DNA of 64,000 nucleotides from Acinetobacter sp. B51(2017) (GCF_003711395.1 NZ_PJRJ01000001.1:182482-246481), one strand, 5' to 3'; positions 27,118-36,701 are shown, counted from the stretch's first letter. Made by a program: numbers and translations. Notes: generated by a model from the letters alone, not told the origin.

Positions 27118-27981
27118 ATGAATAAAAAACAAACCCAATGCCCTGAATGTACAACGATTTATAAAGTTTCTGTTGAACAGCTAACGATTGCTCAGGGCAT
27201 GGTTTGTTGCCCCAAGTGTTTTTGTAGCTTTAATGCATTATTACACTTGGTTCAAATACCAATTGCACCACCCTCCCCAACAGTGCCACACGCTGCTGCG
27301 CTACAGCATGACTATGCACATGAAGCCAATGACCATATCTTAGCGCGTCGTTATCCCCAACAGCATGTGCTGGATATTTTTGATCGTAAGATCGAACATT
27401 CTAATATTGACTTATATACCTATTTAAATAACTTAAATTATTTTAGCAGCGAACCGATTCATCATCTCCCTACCCTAAAACTATCTGAAAAGGATCTAAG
27501 CACCCCACCTAAACCCGGCTTAGGTTATTATCTAGTGTGGAGCGCCATCAATTTAAGCTTAATGGGCTTTTTGATCTTTCAAGTTTTATGGTTTAACCCG
27601 CACATAGTGGCACGCTCCTCAATCTTAAGCCAAGGCTTTCAATTTATATGCAGTCATATCAATTGTGAAAGCCAAGCCGAGCGTTATGAAAAAATTGATA
27701 TCGATCACCTACGTTTACGCAGTAAAGGGAATCATGTGACTGAATTTCAGGGTGCTTTGATTAATCGCGATAGCAAAAGTATGCCTTTACCGCATTTATT
27801 AGTGACAGCACAAACCGAAGCAGGCAAGGTGAAATATATTTTTCAACCGCGTGACTATCTAGAGCAAAAATATCAAGGCATTGAACGTCTGCCTGCCCAA
27901 ACCCCGTTTAAATTTAGTTTTGAGGTACCCGTGACTAAAAAGCAGTTACAAGAGCCACATTTAGAAATCATTCAACCTTAA
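27118..27981 (+). CDS. Zinc-ribbon/DUF3426 membrane protein
   Basis: 287 residues. The N-terminus has the MJ0042-type zinc ribbon with CPEC at residues 7-10 and CPKC near residue 37, a poorly conserved linker, one membrane helix (WSAINLSLMGFLIFQVLWF near residue 145), and a C-terminal DUF3426 domain. Common in gammaproteobacteria between prmA and fis-type genes; function unknown. The zinc ribbon would be cytoplasmic and the C-terminal part periplasmic. Probably co-transcribed with prmA. Confidence 0.82.
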   Translation: MNKKQTQCPECTTIYKVSVEQLTIAQGMVCCPKCFCSFNALLHLVQIPIAPPSPTVPHAAALQHDYAHEANDHILARRYPQQHVLDIFDRKIEHSNIDLYTYLNNLNYFSSEPIHHLPTLKLSEKDLSTPPKPGLGYYLVWSAINLSLMGFLIFQVLWFNPHIVARSSILSQGFQFICSHINCESQAERYEKIDIDHLRLRSKGNHVTEFQGALINRDSKSMPLPHLLVTAQTEAGKVKYIFQPRDYLEQKYQGIERLPAQTPFKFSFEVPVTKKQLQEPHLEIIQP

Positions 27982-28035
27982 GATCAAAAAAAACGATGCA
28001 AAGTGCAAAAAAAATTGAAAAAAAATGCACTTTTC

Positions 28036-28066
28036 TTGCTCACTTTTTCTTAGACAATGGTATTAT
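28036..28066 (+). promoter_or_regulatory. Candidate growth-rate-controlled promoter of fis
   Basis: TTGCTC (28036-28041) and TATTAT (28061-28066) are 19 bases apart, followed directly by the GC-rich discriminator ACGCGCC. Such discriminators are typical of stringently controlled promoters, including E. coli fis. The spacing is longer than ideal. Confidence 0.4.
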
Positions 28067-28079
28067 ACGCGCCATTACA

Positions 28080-28369
28080 GCTTCTGCTGCAAACACCTCG
28101 CTTTACGTAAGAACAAATACAACTTCTGCTTGACTGCGCTTTATTTCCCATAACAGCGTACGAGCCGATTTTTTGTTTATTTTTGCCCGTAACAAAAATT
28201 CATCTATTGTTACGATCAAAAAAACATCAAAGCATGTGGCTGTGGCAAGCTAGCCTATCTGTTTTAGAGCTTCTGGATTTAAGATCTAAAACCGAGGTTC
28301 ATTTTATTTTTAGACCACATTGATATATCACTTTATCCCAGTGATATTTTATTTTTCGGATTAATTCGC
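28080..28369 (+). promoter_or_regulatory. Long structured fis leader with competing hairpins
   Basis: About 290 non-coding bases lie between the predicted promoter and fis. TCTAAAAC (28285-28292) can pair with GTTTTAGA (28261-28268, 8 bp). The same bases can instead pair with TTTTAGA (28308-28314, 7 bp); the two pairings exclude each other. Then ATATCACT/AGTGATAT (28325-28347) forms a terminator-like hairpin followed by TTTATTTTT, ending 14 bases before the fis ATG. The layout suggests attenuation or a small-RNA target. Pairings are seen; function is inferred. Confidence 0.4.
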
Positions 28370-28639
28370 ATGAATAGCAAATCTCCTATTTTTACTGCAC
28401 AATCTGATGTCGCTTTGCGTATTCACGTAGATCGCGCAGTTCGCCATTATTTTGCACAACTGCAAGGCGAGCAACCATCTCAGGTTTATGACATGGTTCT
28501 AGCAGAAATGGAGAAGCCTCTTCTATCTGTTGTTTTAGAATACACGCGTGGTAATCAAACCCGCGCTGCTGAGATTCTAGGCCTTAACCGTGGCACTTTA
28601 CGTAAAAAGTTGAAAGCTCACGGTTTAATGAGTGAATAA
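28370..28639 (+). CDS. fis: DNA-binding protein Fis
   Basis: An 89-residue nucleoid protein. The C-terminal helix-turn-helix [20 protein letters not shown] is diagnostic, and the dimerisation core [20 protein letters not shown] matches Fis. It is a global regulator of rRNA and tRNA promoters and of DNA topology. In E. coli it follows dusB; here it follows the prmA-zinc-ribbon pair and has its own long leader. Confidence 0.95.
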   Translation: MNSKSPIFTAQSDVALRIHVDRAVRHYFAQLQGEQPSQVYDMVLAEMEKPLLSVVLEYTRGNQTRAAEILGLNRGTLRKKLKAHGLMSE

Positions 28640-28646
28640 ATGATAA

Positions 28647-28678
28647 AATGCTTGCGGCTTCCGCGGGCATTTTTTTTA
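28647..28678 (+). terminator. fis terminator
   Basis: AATGCTTGCGG and CCGCGGGCATT pair (two G-U) around a short CTT loop, followed by T8. Confidence 0.8.
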
Positions 28679-28733
28679 CCTGCTATTTAGCTTTTTTGTT
28701 TTAATCTGTTCCTTGAAAACTGTGACGAAGATC

Positions 28734-30308
28734 ATGACTATTAAACGCGCTTTAATCTCTGTTTCCGACAAAACTGGTATTGTCGAATTTGCACAAAACC
28801 TAGTGGCTCTGGGGGTAGAAATTTTATCTACTGGCGGTACATACAAATTGTTGAAAGACAATAATATTGCTGTAGTTGAAGTTTCCGAGCACACTGGTTT
28901 CCCAGAGATGATGGACGGCCGTGTAAAAACGCTACATCCGAAAATTCATGGTGGTATCTTAGCTCGTCGTGGTCTAGACGAAGCTGTGATGGCTGAACAC
29001 AACATTGATGCTATTGATTTAGTGGTTGTGAACCTTTATCCATTTGCTGCAACTGTAGCAAAACCAAACTGTTCTTTAGCTGATGCGATTGAAAACATCG
29101 ACATCGGTGGCCCAACAATGGTACGTGCTGCGGCAAAAAACCATGCGTCTGTGGGTATCGTGGTCAATGCATCTGACTATGCAACGGTTGTGGCTGAGCT
29201 TAAAGCTGAAGGCAGCTTATCTCATGCAACGCGTTTCGACTTAGCAGTTAAAGCATTTGAACATACTGCACAGTATGACGGTATGATCGCATCTTACTTA
29301 GGCGCACGCGTTGGCAAAGATGAGGGTCAAGCTGATCAATTTGCACGTACGTTCAATACGCAATTAAATAAAGCACAAGATTTACGTTACGGTGAAAACC
29401 CACATCAATCTGCTGCATTCTATGTTGACCCTGCTGCAACTGAAGCCTCTGTTTCGACGGCTAAACAGTTACAAGGTAAAGAACTCTCTTATAACAACAT
29501 TGCAGACACTGATGCAGCTTTAGAGTGTGTTAAATCATTCGCTAAACCTGCTTGTGTAATCGTTAAACATGCCAACCCATGTGGCGTTGCAGTATCTTTA
29601 GACGGCATTCAAGCAGCTTATGACTTGGCTTATGCTACAGATCCAGAATCAGCTTTCGGTGGCATCATTGCCTTCAACCGTGAATTAGACGTTGCAACTG
29701 CACAAGCCATTGTCGATCGTCAATTCGTTGAAGTGATTATTGCACCTAGCGTTGCTGAAGGCGTGTTAGAAGTAACTGGCGCCAAGAAAAACGTACGTGT
29801 ACTTGTATGCGGCGAATTACCAGCCATTGACGAACGTGCTCCACAAATGGACTACAAACGTGTGAATGGTGGTTTACTCGTTCAAGATCAAGACTTAGGC
29901 ATGATTACTAAAGATGATCTTAAAGTTGTGACCAAACGTGCGCCAACTGAACAAGAAATTGATGACATGATCTTTGCTTGGAAAGTTGCTAAATACGTTA
30001 AATCTAACGCAATTGTTTATGCGAAAAACCGTCAAACGATTGGTGTTGGCGCAGGTCAAATGAGCCGCGTAAACTCTGCTCGTATCGCTGCAATCAAAGC
30101 TGAACACGCAGGCTTAGTGGTTGAAGGTGCAGTAATGGCATCTGATGCATTCTTCCCATTCCGTGATGGTATTGATAATGCTGCTAAAGCAGGTATCAAG
30201 TGCATCATTCAACCGGGTGGTTCTATGCGTGATGAAGAAACAATTGCTGCTGCTGACGAAGCTGGCATTGCAATGGTATTCACAGGCATGCGTCACTTCC
30301 GTCACTAA
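28734..30308 (+). CDS. purH: Bifunctional AICAR formyltransferase/IMP cyclohydrolase
   Basis: 524 residues. The N-terminal methylglyoxal-synthase-like IMP cyclohydrolase domain ([43 protein letters not shown]) is followed by the AICAR transformylase domain ([37 protein letters not shown]). It catalyses the last two steps of IMP synthesis. I used the ATG at 28734, where the conserved sequence begins; a TTG 7 codons upstream is possible. Confidence 0.97.
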   Translation: MTIKRALISVSDKTGIVEFAQNLVALGVEILSTGGTYKLLKDNNIAVVEVSEHTGFPEMMDGRVKTLHPKIHGGILARRGLDEAVMAEHNIDAIDLVVVNLYPFAATVAKPNCSLADAIENIDIGGPTMVRAAAKNHASVGIVVNASDYATVVAELKAEGSLSHATRFDLAVKAFEHTAQYDGMIASYLGARVGKDEGQADQFARTFNTQLNKAQDLRYGENPHQSAAFYVDPAATEASVSTAKQLQGKELSYNNIADTDAALECVKSFAKPACVIVKHANPCGVAVSLDGIQAAYDLAYATDPESAFGGIIAFNRELDVATAQAIVDRQFVEVIIAPSVAEGVLEVTGAKKNVRVLVCGELPAIDERAPQMDYKRVNGGLLVQDQDLGMITKDDLKVVTKRAPTEQEIDDMIFAWKVAKYVKSNAIVYAKNRQTIGVGAGQMSRVNSARIAAIKAEHAGLVVEGAVMASDAFFPFRDGIDNAAKAGIKCIIQPGGSMRDEETIAAADEAGIAMVFTGMRHFRH

Positions 30309-30370
30309 TTGATGGATTAAATTGTAATGACAATGTCATTTACATTAAGAGACATAGATTTCTAATCTTG

Positions 30371-30412
30371 CATAAAGTCCTCTCCTTTAAAGGTTGAGGA
30401 CTTTATGTCATT
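30371..30412 (+). terminator. Large hairpin between purH and purD
   Basis: A perfect 12-bp inverted repeat CATAAAGTCCTC/GAGGACTTTATG has a 13-base loop containing the palindrome CCTTTAAAGG, followed by a short TCATTTT. It may end purH transcripts or attenuate purD. The poor T-run makes a leader structure equally possible. Confidence 0.45.
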
Positions 30413-30435
30413 TTCGATTCATGGAGTATGAACCG

Positions 30436-31719
30436 ATGAATATTTTAGTTTTGGGTAGTGGCGGTCGTGAACATGCATTGGCATGGAAAATCGCACAAGA
30501 TGAACAAGTTACACAAGTTTTTGTTGCACCGGGAAATGCGGGTACAGCAACTGAACCAAAATGTGAAAATGTCGCACTGAACATTTTAGATAACACCGCA
30601 ATTATCGACTTTGCTAAAAACAATGCCATTGAGTTGATCATTGTTGGTCCTGAAGCACCACTGGTAAATGGCGTAGTCGATGCATGTCGCGCGGCAGGTG
30701 TGAAAATTTGGGGCCCTACCCAATTTGCAGCACAGTTAGAAGGCTCTAAAGCATTTGCCAAGCACTTCTTAAAACGCCATAACATTCCAACTGCTTTCTA
30801 TGACGTATTCACAGAAGTCGCTGCTGCTAAAGCATTTGTTGAAAAAAATGGCGCGCCGATCGTGATCAAGGCGGACGGTCTTGCTGCGGGTAAAGGTGTG
30901 ATCGTTGCGATGACCAACGAAGAGGCATTTGCTGCGATTGATGACATGCTTGCAGGCAACAAATTTGGTGATGCCGGTTCTCGTGTGGTGATCGAAGAAT
31001 TTTTGGCAGGTGAAGAAGCGTCTTTCATTTGTATGATTGATGGCGACAACATTTTACCAATGGCAACTTCACAAGATCACAAACGTATCTTTGAAGGTGA
31101 CCAAGGTCCAAACACGGGTGGTATGGGTGCTTACTCGCCTGCGCCTGTGGTGACTGCAGACGTATTTGAAAAAACTATGAATGAAGTGATGCGTCCTACC
31201 GTTGAAGGTATGAAAAAAGACGGTCATGTTTATACTGGTTTCTTATACGCAGGCTTGATGATTGATGAACAAGGTCAACCAAAAGTGATCGAGTTCAACT
31301 GTCGTTTTGGCGATCCTGAAACTCAGCCAATCATGATGCGTTTAAAATCATCTTTGGTTGATTTGGTTCAAGCTGGTATTGAAGGCAATTTACCTGCTGA
31401 AGCCGAATGGGATGAGCGTAAAACGGTTGGTATCGTACTTGCATCTAAGGGCTACCCTGAAACCTCTAGCAATGGCGATGTGATTTCAGGTTTAGACACT
31501 GTGATGGCAGATGCAAAAGTATTCCATGCAGGTACGAAAGCGAATGAAAATGGTGATATCGTAACTGCAGGCGGTCGTGTACTTTGTGTGACTGCACTTG
31601 GTGATACGATTGGTGAAGCACAAGCCAAAGCTCTAGAACTTTGCCAAAAAGTAACGTTTGACGGCGTTCAATATCGTAAAGATATTGGTTACCGTGCAAT
31701 TGCGCGTGAAAATGCTTAA
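30436..31719 (+). CDS. purD: Phosphoribosylamine-glycine ligase
   Basis: A 427-residue ATP-grasp enzyme (GAR synthetase) for the second step of purine synthesis. It begins MNILVLGSGGREHALAWKI and contains IVGPEAPLVNGVVDACRAAG, VIKADGLAAGKGVIVA, and HKRIFEGDQGPNTGGMGAYSP, all diagnostic. I chose the ATG at 30436 with GGAG upstream. It follows purH with a large hairpin between them. Confidence 0.97.
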   Translation: MNILVLGSGGREHALAWKIAQDEQVTQVFVAPGNAGTATEPKCENVALNILDNTAIIDFAKNNAIELIIVGPEAPLVNGVVDACRAAGVKIWGPTQFAAQLEGSKAFAKHFLKRHNIPTAFYDVFTEVAAAKAFVEKNGAPIVIKADGLAAGKGVIVAMTNEEAFAAIDDMLAGNKFGDAGSRVVIEEFLAGEEASFICMIDGDNILPMATSQDHKRIFEGDQGPNTGGMGAYSPAPVVTADVFEKTMNEVMRPTVEGMKKDGHVYTGFLYAGLMIDEQGQPKVIEFNCRFGDPETQPIMMRLKSSLVDLVQAGIEGNLPAEAEWDERKTVGIVLASKGYPETSSNGDVISGLDTVMADAKVFHAGTKANENGDIVTAGGRVLCVTALGDTIGEAQAKALELCQKVTFDGVQYRKDIGYRAIARENA

Positions 31720-31736
31720 TCTTAATTTAGATTAAG

Positions 31737-31767
31737 AAAAAACCCCGCTAAGTGCGGGGTTTTTTTA
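31737..31767. terminator. Bidirectional terminator between purD and the FRG gene
   Basis: AAAAAACCCCGC/GCGGGGTTTTTTT stem-loop. It overlaps the stop codon of the convergent FRG gene. Confidence 0.9.
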
Positions 31768-32634
31768 TTTACTATATATTCGCTTAATATAACTAGCGAC
31801 TTTCTCAATTTCAGGGAAAATTGTTGCCTCAGTAATTCCTAAAATTTCAAGTTGATCGATAATCCTTGCCTTATCACTATGCGGAATAATAATTTTTTTA
31901 TCCTTAGCCAAAATCAAACTATCATTTAATTTTGCAGGTTTATCTTTCTTAGAATTATTAATCCCAAATAAGAAAAATGCACTATCTTGTCTAATCACAC
32001 GTTGATTATCCATTTTGGGTTTGACACACAAAACTTTTGACAGTACATCTGGCTCTATACGAGGCTCAAAGTGAGGTTTCTCACTCTGAATTTCATAAGT
32101 TAATTTTTTTATATGATAAAAATCATTATATTTTTTGATCATATCATCATAACCATCATCCCAAGGCCATAGATTTTTATCGATCCAACAGGGTTCTTCA
32201 AAGTCGTCTGCGACTCTACTTAAATTCGATAAGATACTGACAGTATCACTGTCATAATATTTGATAGATGATTTGGGTACTTTAAAAACTATAAGTTCAG
32301 CATCATTCTTTGATTTGGATTGACATGCAAAATATAAAGCAATTAATGGGTTTGTTGTTATATCCAGTAAACGTGTTGGTAATGAGTAATGCTGCATTTT
32401 CACAAGAAATTCAAAGGTCGTTTTACAATGCTCAAAATCCTGAGGGCATCTAAGCAACAATTCTTTAAAAATAATATGCTCTTTTTTTATGATTTCATCA
32501 CGATAAATATAGGGCTCAAGCTTATAGTCTTTATTTGAATGTCCCCTGAAAAAGATTGCATGATCATTCGAAATCAATTCATATTCATTTAATTTTTTTA
32601 AAATTTCTGAAACACCAATCTGCTGTTTAGACAT
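31765..32634 (-). CDS. FRG-domain protein
   Basis: 289 residues. The FRG domain is shown by AIFFRGHSNKDYKLEPYIYR near residues 26-45 and by MQHYSLPTRLLDITTNPLIA and LYFACQ near residues 82-108. FRG proteins occur as single genes in accessory regions and next to phage-defence genes; no activity is established. The gene is clearly more AT-rich and Lys/Ile-rich than its neighbours and sits between a core terminator and a gene-poor stretch. This suggests horizontal acquisition. The C-terminal third (residues 200-289) is unassigned. Confidence 0.8.
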   Translation of the reverse strand: MSKQQIGVSEILKKLNEYELISNDHAIFFRGHSNKDYKLEPYIYRDEIIKKEHIIFKELLLRCPQDFEHCKTTFEFLVKMQHYSLPTRLLDITTNPLIALYFACQSKSKNDAELIVFKVPKSSIKYYDSDTVSILSNLSRVADDFEEPCWIDKNLWPWDDGYDDMIKKYNDFYHIKKLTYEIQSEKPHFEPRIEPDVLSKVLCVKPKMDNQRVIRQDSAFFLFGINNSKKDKPAKLNDSLILAKDKKIIIPHSDKARIIDQLEILGITEATIFPEIEKVASYIKRIYSK

Positions 32635-32717
32635 ATAAAACCCTATGAAAAATTATTTTTCTGTACATCAGTTTATAATATAGATAAACCTTATGCTTTT
32701 GCAGATTTAGCTTCTAT

Positions 32718-33275
32718 ATGCATATTACAATTCAAACCCCTCGCCTAATCCTCCGCCAATGGCAAGAGTCTGATACTGCCTCATTTATCCAAATGTGTGC
32801 AGATGATGATGTTATGCGTTACTTCTATAAAAAACTCAACGCTGAGGAAGCAACTGCATTTATACAACGCTTAAAAGATGACATTGCAAAACGTGGCTGG
32901 GGCTTATTTGCCGTAGAACTTAAAAGCACAGGGGAATTCATTGGTTTTATAGGCTTACACCTCCATCCGCCTGAATTTGAAATGGCAGATGCTCCAGAAA
33001 TTGGTTGGCGTTTATTACCACAATATTGGCATCAAGGTTATGCGACAGAAGGTGCAAAAGCGGTACTGAAATATGCCTTTAGAAAGCTGAGATTAGAAAA
33101 AGTCATATCATTTACCGCAACTCAAAACAGCGCGTCGGAACGTGTTATGCAACGCATTGGCATGGAAAAAATCCGTGAGTTTCATCATCCACTTATTCCA
33201 GCAGATCACCCTTTAAGCCAACATGTTCTATATGAAATACAGCGTAGTGATTATTTGCATATCCCCTTTTGCTAA
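32718..33275 (+). CDS. GNAT-family N-acetyltransferase (RimJ/RimL-like)
   Basis: 185 residues. The RimJ/RimL-type start TPRLILRQWQESDTASF is followed by ELKSTGEFIGFIGL, the acetyl-CoA loop region IGWRLLPQYWHQGYATEGAK, and VISFTATQNSASERVMQRIG. It transfers an acetyl group to an amine. Relatives modify ribosomal protein N-termini or small molecules; the substrate is not predictable. Single gene beside the divergent FRG gene. Confidence 0.87.
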   Translation: MHITIQTPRLILRQWQESDTASFIQMCADDDVMRYFYKKLNAEEATAFIQRLKDDIAKRGWGLFAVELKSTGEFIGFIGLHLHPPEFEMADAPEIGWRLLPQYWHQGYATEGAKAVLKYAFRKLRLEKVISFTATQNSASERVMQRIGMEKIREFHHPLIPADHPLSQHVLYEIQRSDYLHIPFC

Positions 33276-34043
33276 ACGAGGCATGGCTGATGGCAAACTT
33301 AAAGATGAGCACTAAAATAGTTTACTTTCACTTTGACTCAGTCTTTTTTTCATTTTTATCGTCCATTCATCAGCGTTAGCGTTAGCCTTAATCTTTTTAT
33401 CTCTAAATTGCTTATTTTAAAAGCAATCAGTTTGTGAAGGGATTTCTAAAAATAATGGCACTACTGAGTCAGTTTTAAGCGTTGAAATCTGTAGACAAAT
33501 GCTAAATATAAAATAGGCAAAAGCATTAGAATAATTGAATACATTTCTTTAATTTAAATTAACTATAGAAAATTTATAGTATTGTGCAAATTTTACTTCA
33601 TATATTTTTGACTCATTGATAAAAACTTAAGTTTTACGCCATGATTTAAGCAGCACTATACTTGGTTATATCAATTTTTAAGATAAGGATTAGACAAAAT
33701 CTTATAAAGGTGTAACTAATAACAATTGGTTATTTTTTAACAAAATAAAAATTATTAATCTCTTGTTTTATCAAATCTTTTTTATTTATACTGTATACTT
33801 CTTATGCATTTTATTAGATAAAGACAACTTCTTTATCCACTATATCGAATATTGTTTTATTGTTATGATGCAAAAAAGTTGCTGCGGTTTAAACGGGTTT
33901 TATATGCTGTACCTAACTCTCTCCTAAAAACTGTTTAAATTGCAGCACTGCCACTTAAGCTGGGTTAAATCCGCATAAATTTTAAACTTCACAAGCGAAG
34001 ATGCGTGCTTTAACATTGGGTTAAATTTAATCAGGACGAACAT
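33276..34043. other. 768-base AT-rich region without a convincing gene
   Basis: Only very short open frames are found. One starts at about 33283 and would encode MADGKLKDEH. Another, on the minus strand near 33310-33410, encodes about 34 residues including KIKANANADEW. Neither has a usable ribosome binding site or a known domain, so they may be gene remnants. The last 150 bases must hold the metQ promoter and leader. No clear SAM riboswitch or MetJ-type repeat was recognised. Confidence 0.5.
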
Positions 34044-34910
34044 ATGAAAAAGCTTATCGGTCTTGCTTTAGGTGCCTCTGTTGCCCTAACAGGTTGTGGT
34101 CAATCTGAAGCACCGCAAAAAGATGCTGCTCAATCAGGTGAATTACAAACAATTACAATGGCATCTACAGGTTCTGATGGCGATGTGTGGCGTTATATTG
34201 CAACTCTACCTGAAACCAAAGCTGCAGGTATTAAATTAGAAGTTAAAAACTTCAATGACTACGTTGCAATGAACACGGCTGTGGCCAATAAAGAAATTGA
34301 TGTCAACACGTTCCAATCATATAACTATATGGTGGCGTACAATACAGAAACCACAGACAAAAAAGTGGCTGCTGTATCGACAACTTATATTGAGCCAATG
34401 GGTATTTATTCAGATAAATACAAAAAAATTGATCAATTCCCTGCCAATGCAACCATTGCAATCCCTAACGATGCAGCCAACGAAGCACGTTCATTATCGT
34501 TATTACAAACTGCGGGTTTAATTAAACTTAAATCAGATTTCAGCCCAATCTTAGGTACTACCAAAGATGTGGTTGAAAATCCAAAGAACATCACTTTAAA
34601 AACTATTCCAATGGCAACTGCGGTACGTGTAAAAAGTGAAGTCGATGCAATTGTGTTAGGTAATACCTTGGCAATGGAAGGTGGCTTAAACGTACTGAAA
34701 GATGCGGTATTCTATGAGCCAGTCGATCAATCAACGAAGCTTTATGTCAACTTATTGGTGACGGCTGAAGGTCGTGAAAACGATCCTTTACTGCAAAAGT
34801 TAGGTGCGCTATATCACACAGAAGCGGTGAAAAAATATGTGGCTGATAACTTCGGTGGTACAAAAATTGATGTAAATAAACCGATGAGCTATTTTGCTGA
34901 CGTAAAATAG
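34044..34910 (+). CDS. metQ: Methionine-binding lipoprotein MetQ
   Basis: A 288-residue NlpA/MetQ-family substrate-binding lipoprotein. Lipobox ALTGC gives lipidated Cys18, so the protein is anchored to the inner membrane facing the periplasm. LPETKAAGIKLEVKNFNDYV, NEIDVN-like KEIDVNTFQSYNYM, and IAIPNDAANEARSL are family hallmarks. It delivers D/L-methionine to the MetNI importer encoded just downstream. An AGGA motif precedes the ATG. Confidence 0.93.
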   Translation: MKKLIGLALGASVALTGCGQSEAPQKDAAQSGELQTITMASTGSDGDVWRYIATLPETKAAGIKLEVKNFNDYVAMNTAVANKEIDVNTFQSYNYMVAYNTETTDKKVAAVSTTYIEPMGIYSDKYKKIDQFPANATIAIPNDAANEARSLSLLQTAGLIKLKSDFSPILGTTKDVVENPKNITLKTIPMATAVRVKSEVDAIVLGNTLAMEGGLNVLKDAVFYEPVDQSTKLYVNLLVTAEGRENDPLLQKLGALYHTEAVKKYVADNFGGTKIDVNKPMSYFADVK

Positions 34911-34930
34911 TCCTATAATCAGCTTTTATA

Positions 34931-34966
34931 AAATAGGCAAAGCAATTTGCCTATTTTTTTCTTTTT
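34931..34966 (+). terminator. Terminator between metQ and metN
   Basis: A perfect 11-bp stem AAATAGGCAAA/TTTGCCTATTT with a GCAA loop is followed by a long T-run. It would keep the binding protein mRNA in excess over the transporter unless metN has its own promoter. Confidence 0.85.
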
Positions 34967-34983
34967 TGGCAAATGTTGACGAT

Positions 34984-36009
34984 ATGATTCAATTTAAAAA
35001 CATTTCAAAACACTACCAGCTTAAAGGTCAAACTTTACGCGCCTTAAACCAAATTAATTTGGAAATTCCAGAAGGCAGTATTTTTGGCATTATTGGCTAT
35101 AGTGGTGCAGGTAAAAGTACCTTAATCCGTTTGATTAACTTACTCGAGCGCCCAAGTGAAGGCCAAGTGATTGTCAATGGACAAGACTTAACTGCGCTAG
35201 ATGCAAAATCATTACGTCAGCAACGTAGCAATATTGGCATGATCTTCCAGCATTTTAACTTAATGCAAACCAAGACTGTGGCTGCCAATATTGAAATGCC
35301 AATGCAGCTTTTGGGCTGGAGCAAAGCCGAGCGCGAAAAGCGTTTAGAAGAATTACTGGATTTTATTGATTTAAAACATAAGCGTAATGCTTATCCAGAT
35401 GAATTATCTGGTGGTCAAAAGCAACGTGTGGGTATTGCGCGTGCCCTTGCCAATCATCCTAAAATTTTACTCTGTGATGAAGCCACTTCTGCACTTGACC
35501 CACAAACTACGCAATCGGTATTACAACTCTTGAAAAAGATCAATCAAGAGCAAAGCATTACCATTGTGATGGTCACCCATGAAATGGATGTGATTGAATC
35601 GGTATGTGACCATGTGGCGGTGATGGAACAAGGTCAAGTGATTGAAATGGGTAATACCCTGTCTATCTTTAGCCAACCGCAACATCCAACCACCAAAACC
35701 TTTATTCAAACGGTATTGCAGCAGCATTTACCGGTAAATATTTTAAATAATTTAGAAAATAAGAATCAGCATAGTATTTATAGCCTGCAATTCTTGGGGA
35801 CATCCGCACAAGAAACTGTGGTGCAAGCGGTGATTAAACAGTTTGATATTAGCTTAAACATTTTATTTGCCAATATGACCGAAATTGATGGTTCGGTGAT
35901 TGGACAAATGTTTGTGCAGTTATTGGGTGATGAACGTATCATTCAACAAGCAATTGACTTTTTACAAGCGCGTGGCGTGAAAGTGGAACAAGCAGGAGTA
36001 CAAGCATGA
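34984..36009 (+). CDS. metN: Methionine ABC transporter ATPase
   Basis: A 341-residue ATPase (E. coli MetN 343). Walker A is GYSGAGKST, the signature is LSGGQKQRVGIARAL, Walker B is ILLCDEATSALDP, and the H-loop is in VMVTHEMDVI. The C-terminal NIL/ACT-like domain (residues 265-341) allows methionine to inhibit transport allosterically. The start is the conserved MIQFKNISKHY at 34984; no clear ribosome binding site is seen. A TTG at 34966 is the alternative. It overlaps metI by 4 bases. Confidence 0.94.
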   Translation: MIQFKNISKHYQLKGQTLRALNQINLEIPEGSIFGIIGYSGAGKSTLIRLINLLERPSEGQVIVNGQDLTALDAKSLRQQRSNIGMIFQHFNLMQTKTVAANIEMPMQLLGWSKAEREKRLEELLDFIDLKHKRNAYPDELSGGQKQRVGIARALANHPKILLCDEATSALDPQTTQSVLQLLKKINQEQSITIVMVTHEMDVIESVCDHVAVMEQGQVIEMGNTLSIFSQPQHPTTKTFIQTVLQQHLPVNILNNLENKNQHSIYSLQFLGTSAQETVVQAVIKQFDISLNILFANMTEIDGSVIGQMFVQLLGDERIIQQAIDFLQARGVKVEQAGVQA

Positions 36010-36701
36010 GAGATTTAATTGTTGCTTGGCTCACCGATGTTACTGCGCCATTTTGGAAAAGTTCGCTTTCAATTGACCAATTTGTCACGGCCTTACAAGA
36101 AACCATGCACATGGTGTTTTTTGCACTGTTGTTTGGTTGTATTTGGGGCTTTATTCAAGCGATTATTTTGTTGGTGACACGCCCCGAAGGCATTTTACCC
36201 AATAAAATTATCTATCATGGCTTAAACCCGATTGTAAATGCGTTACGTTCGTTGCCGTTTATTATTTTATTAATTGCCGTGATTCCATTAACCAAGTTCT
36301 TAGTGGGCAGTTCGATTGGTACATGGGCTGCGATTGTGCCACTGACTATTTATATTGGGCCATACATTGGACGCTTAATTGAAATCTCATTGCTTGAAGT
36401 AAACGAAGGGATTATTGAGTCAGCGCAAGCCATGGGTGCAACGCCAATGCAAATTATCTTTAAATTTGTTTTGCCTGAAGCACGTAGCTCGTTAATTCTT
36501 AACCTCACTACAGCCACGATTAGCTTAATTGGTGCCACTGCCATGGCAGGTGCTGTGGGTGCCGGTGGTATTGGTGATTTGGCTATTTCTTATGGTTACC
36601 AACGTTTTGATACCTCTGTGGTAATCCTCACCGTGATTGTGCTGTTAGTTTTAGTCCAAATTGTACAAATGACGGGTGAATGGTTAGCAAAACTACGCTA
36701 A
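36006..36701 (+). CDS. metI: Methionine ABC transporter permease
   Basis: A 231-residue permease with five membrane segments. The coupling-helix EAA motif is ESAQAMGATPMQIIFKFVLPEA. ATISLIGATAMAGAVGAGGIGDLA is also typical of MetI. The start overlaps the metN stop (ATGA), so the two are translationally coupled. Confidence 0.94.
   Translation: MRDLIVAWLTDVTAPFWKSSLSIDQFVTALQETMHMVFFALLFGCIWGFIQAIILLVTRPEGILPNKIIYHGLNPIVNALRSLPFIILLIAVIPLTKFLVGSSIGTWAAIVPLTIYIGPYIGRLIEISLLEVNEGIIESAQAMGATPMQIIFKFVLPEARSSLILNLTTATISLIGATAMAGAVGAGGIGDLAISYGYQRFDTSVVILTVIVLLVLVQIVQMTGEWLAKLR

Noticed and set aside
28261..28292. GTTTTAGAGC, like the start of a Cas9-type CRISPR repeat
   Set aside because: Single copy, no spacer array, no cas genes; explained as one arm of a leader hairpin.
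33283..33318. Short frame MADGKLKDEH after the GNAT gene
   Set aside because: Too short, no ribosome binding site, no supporting context.
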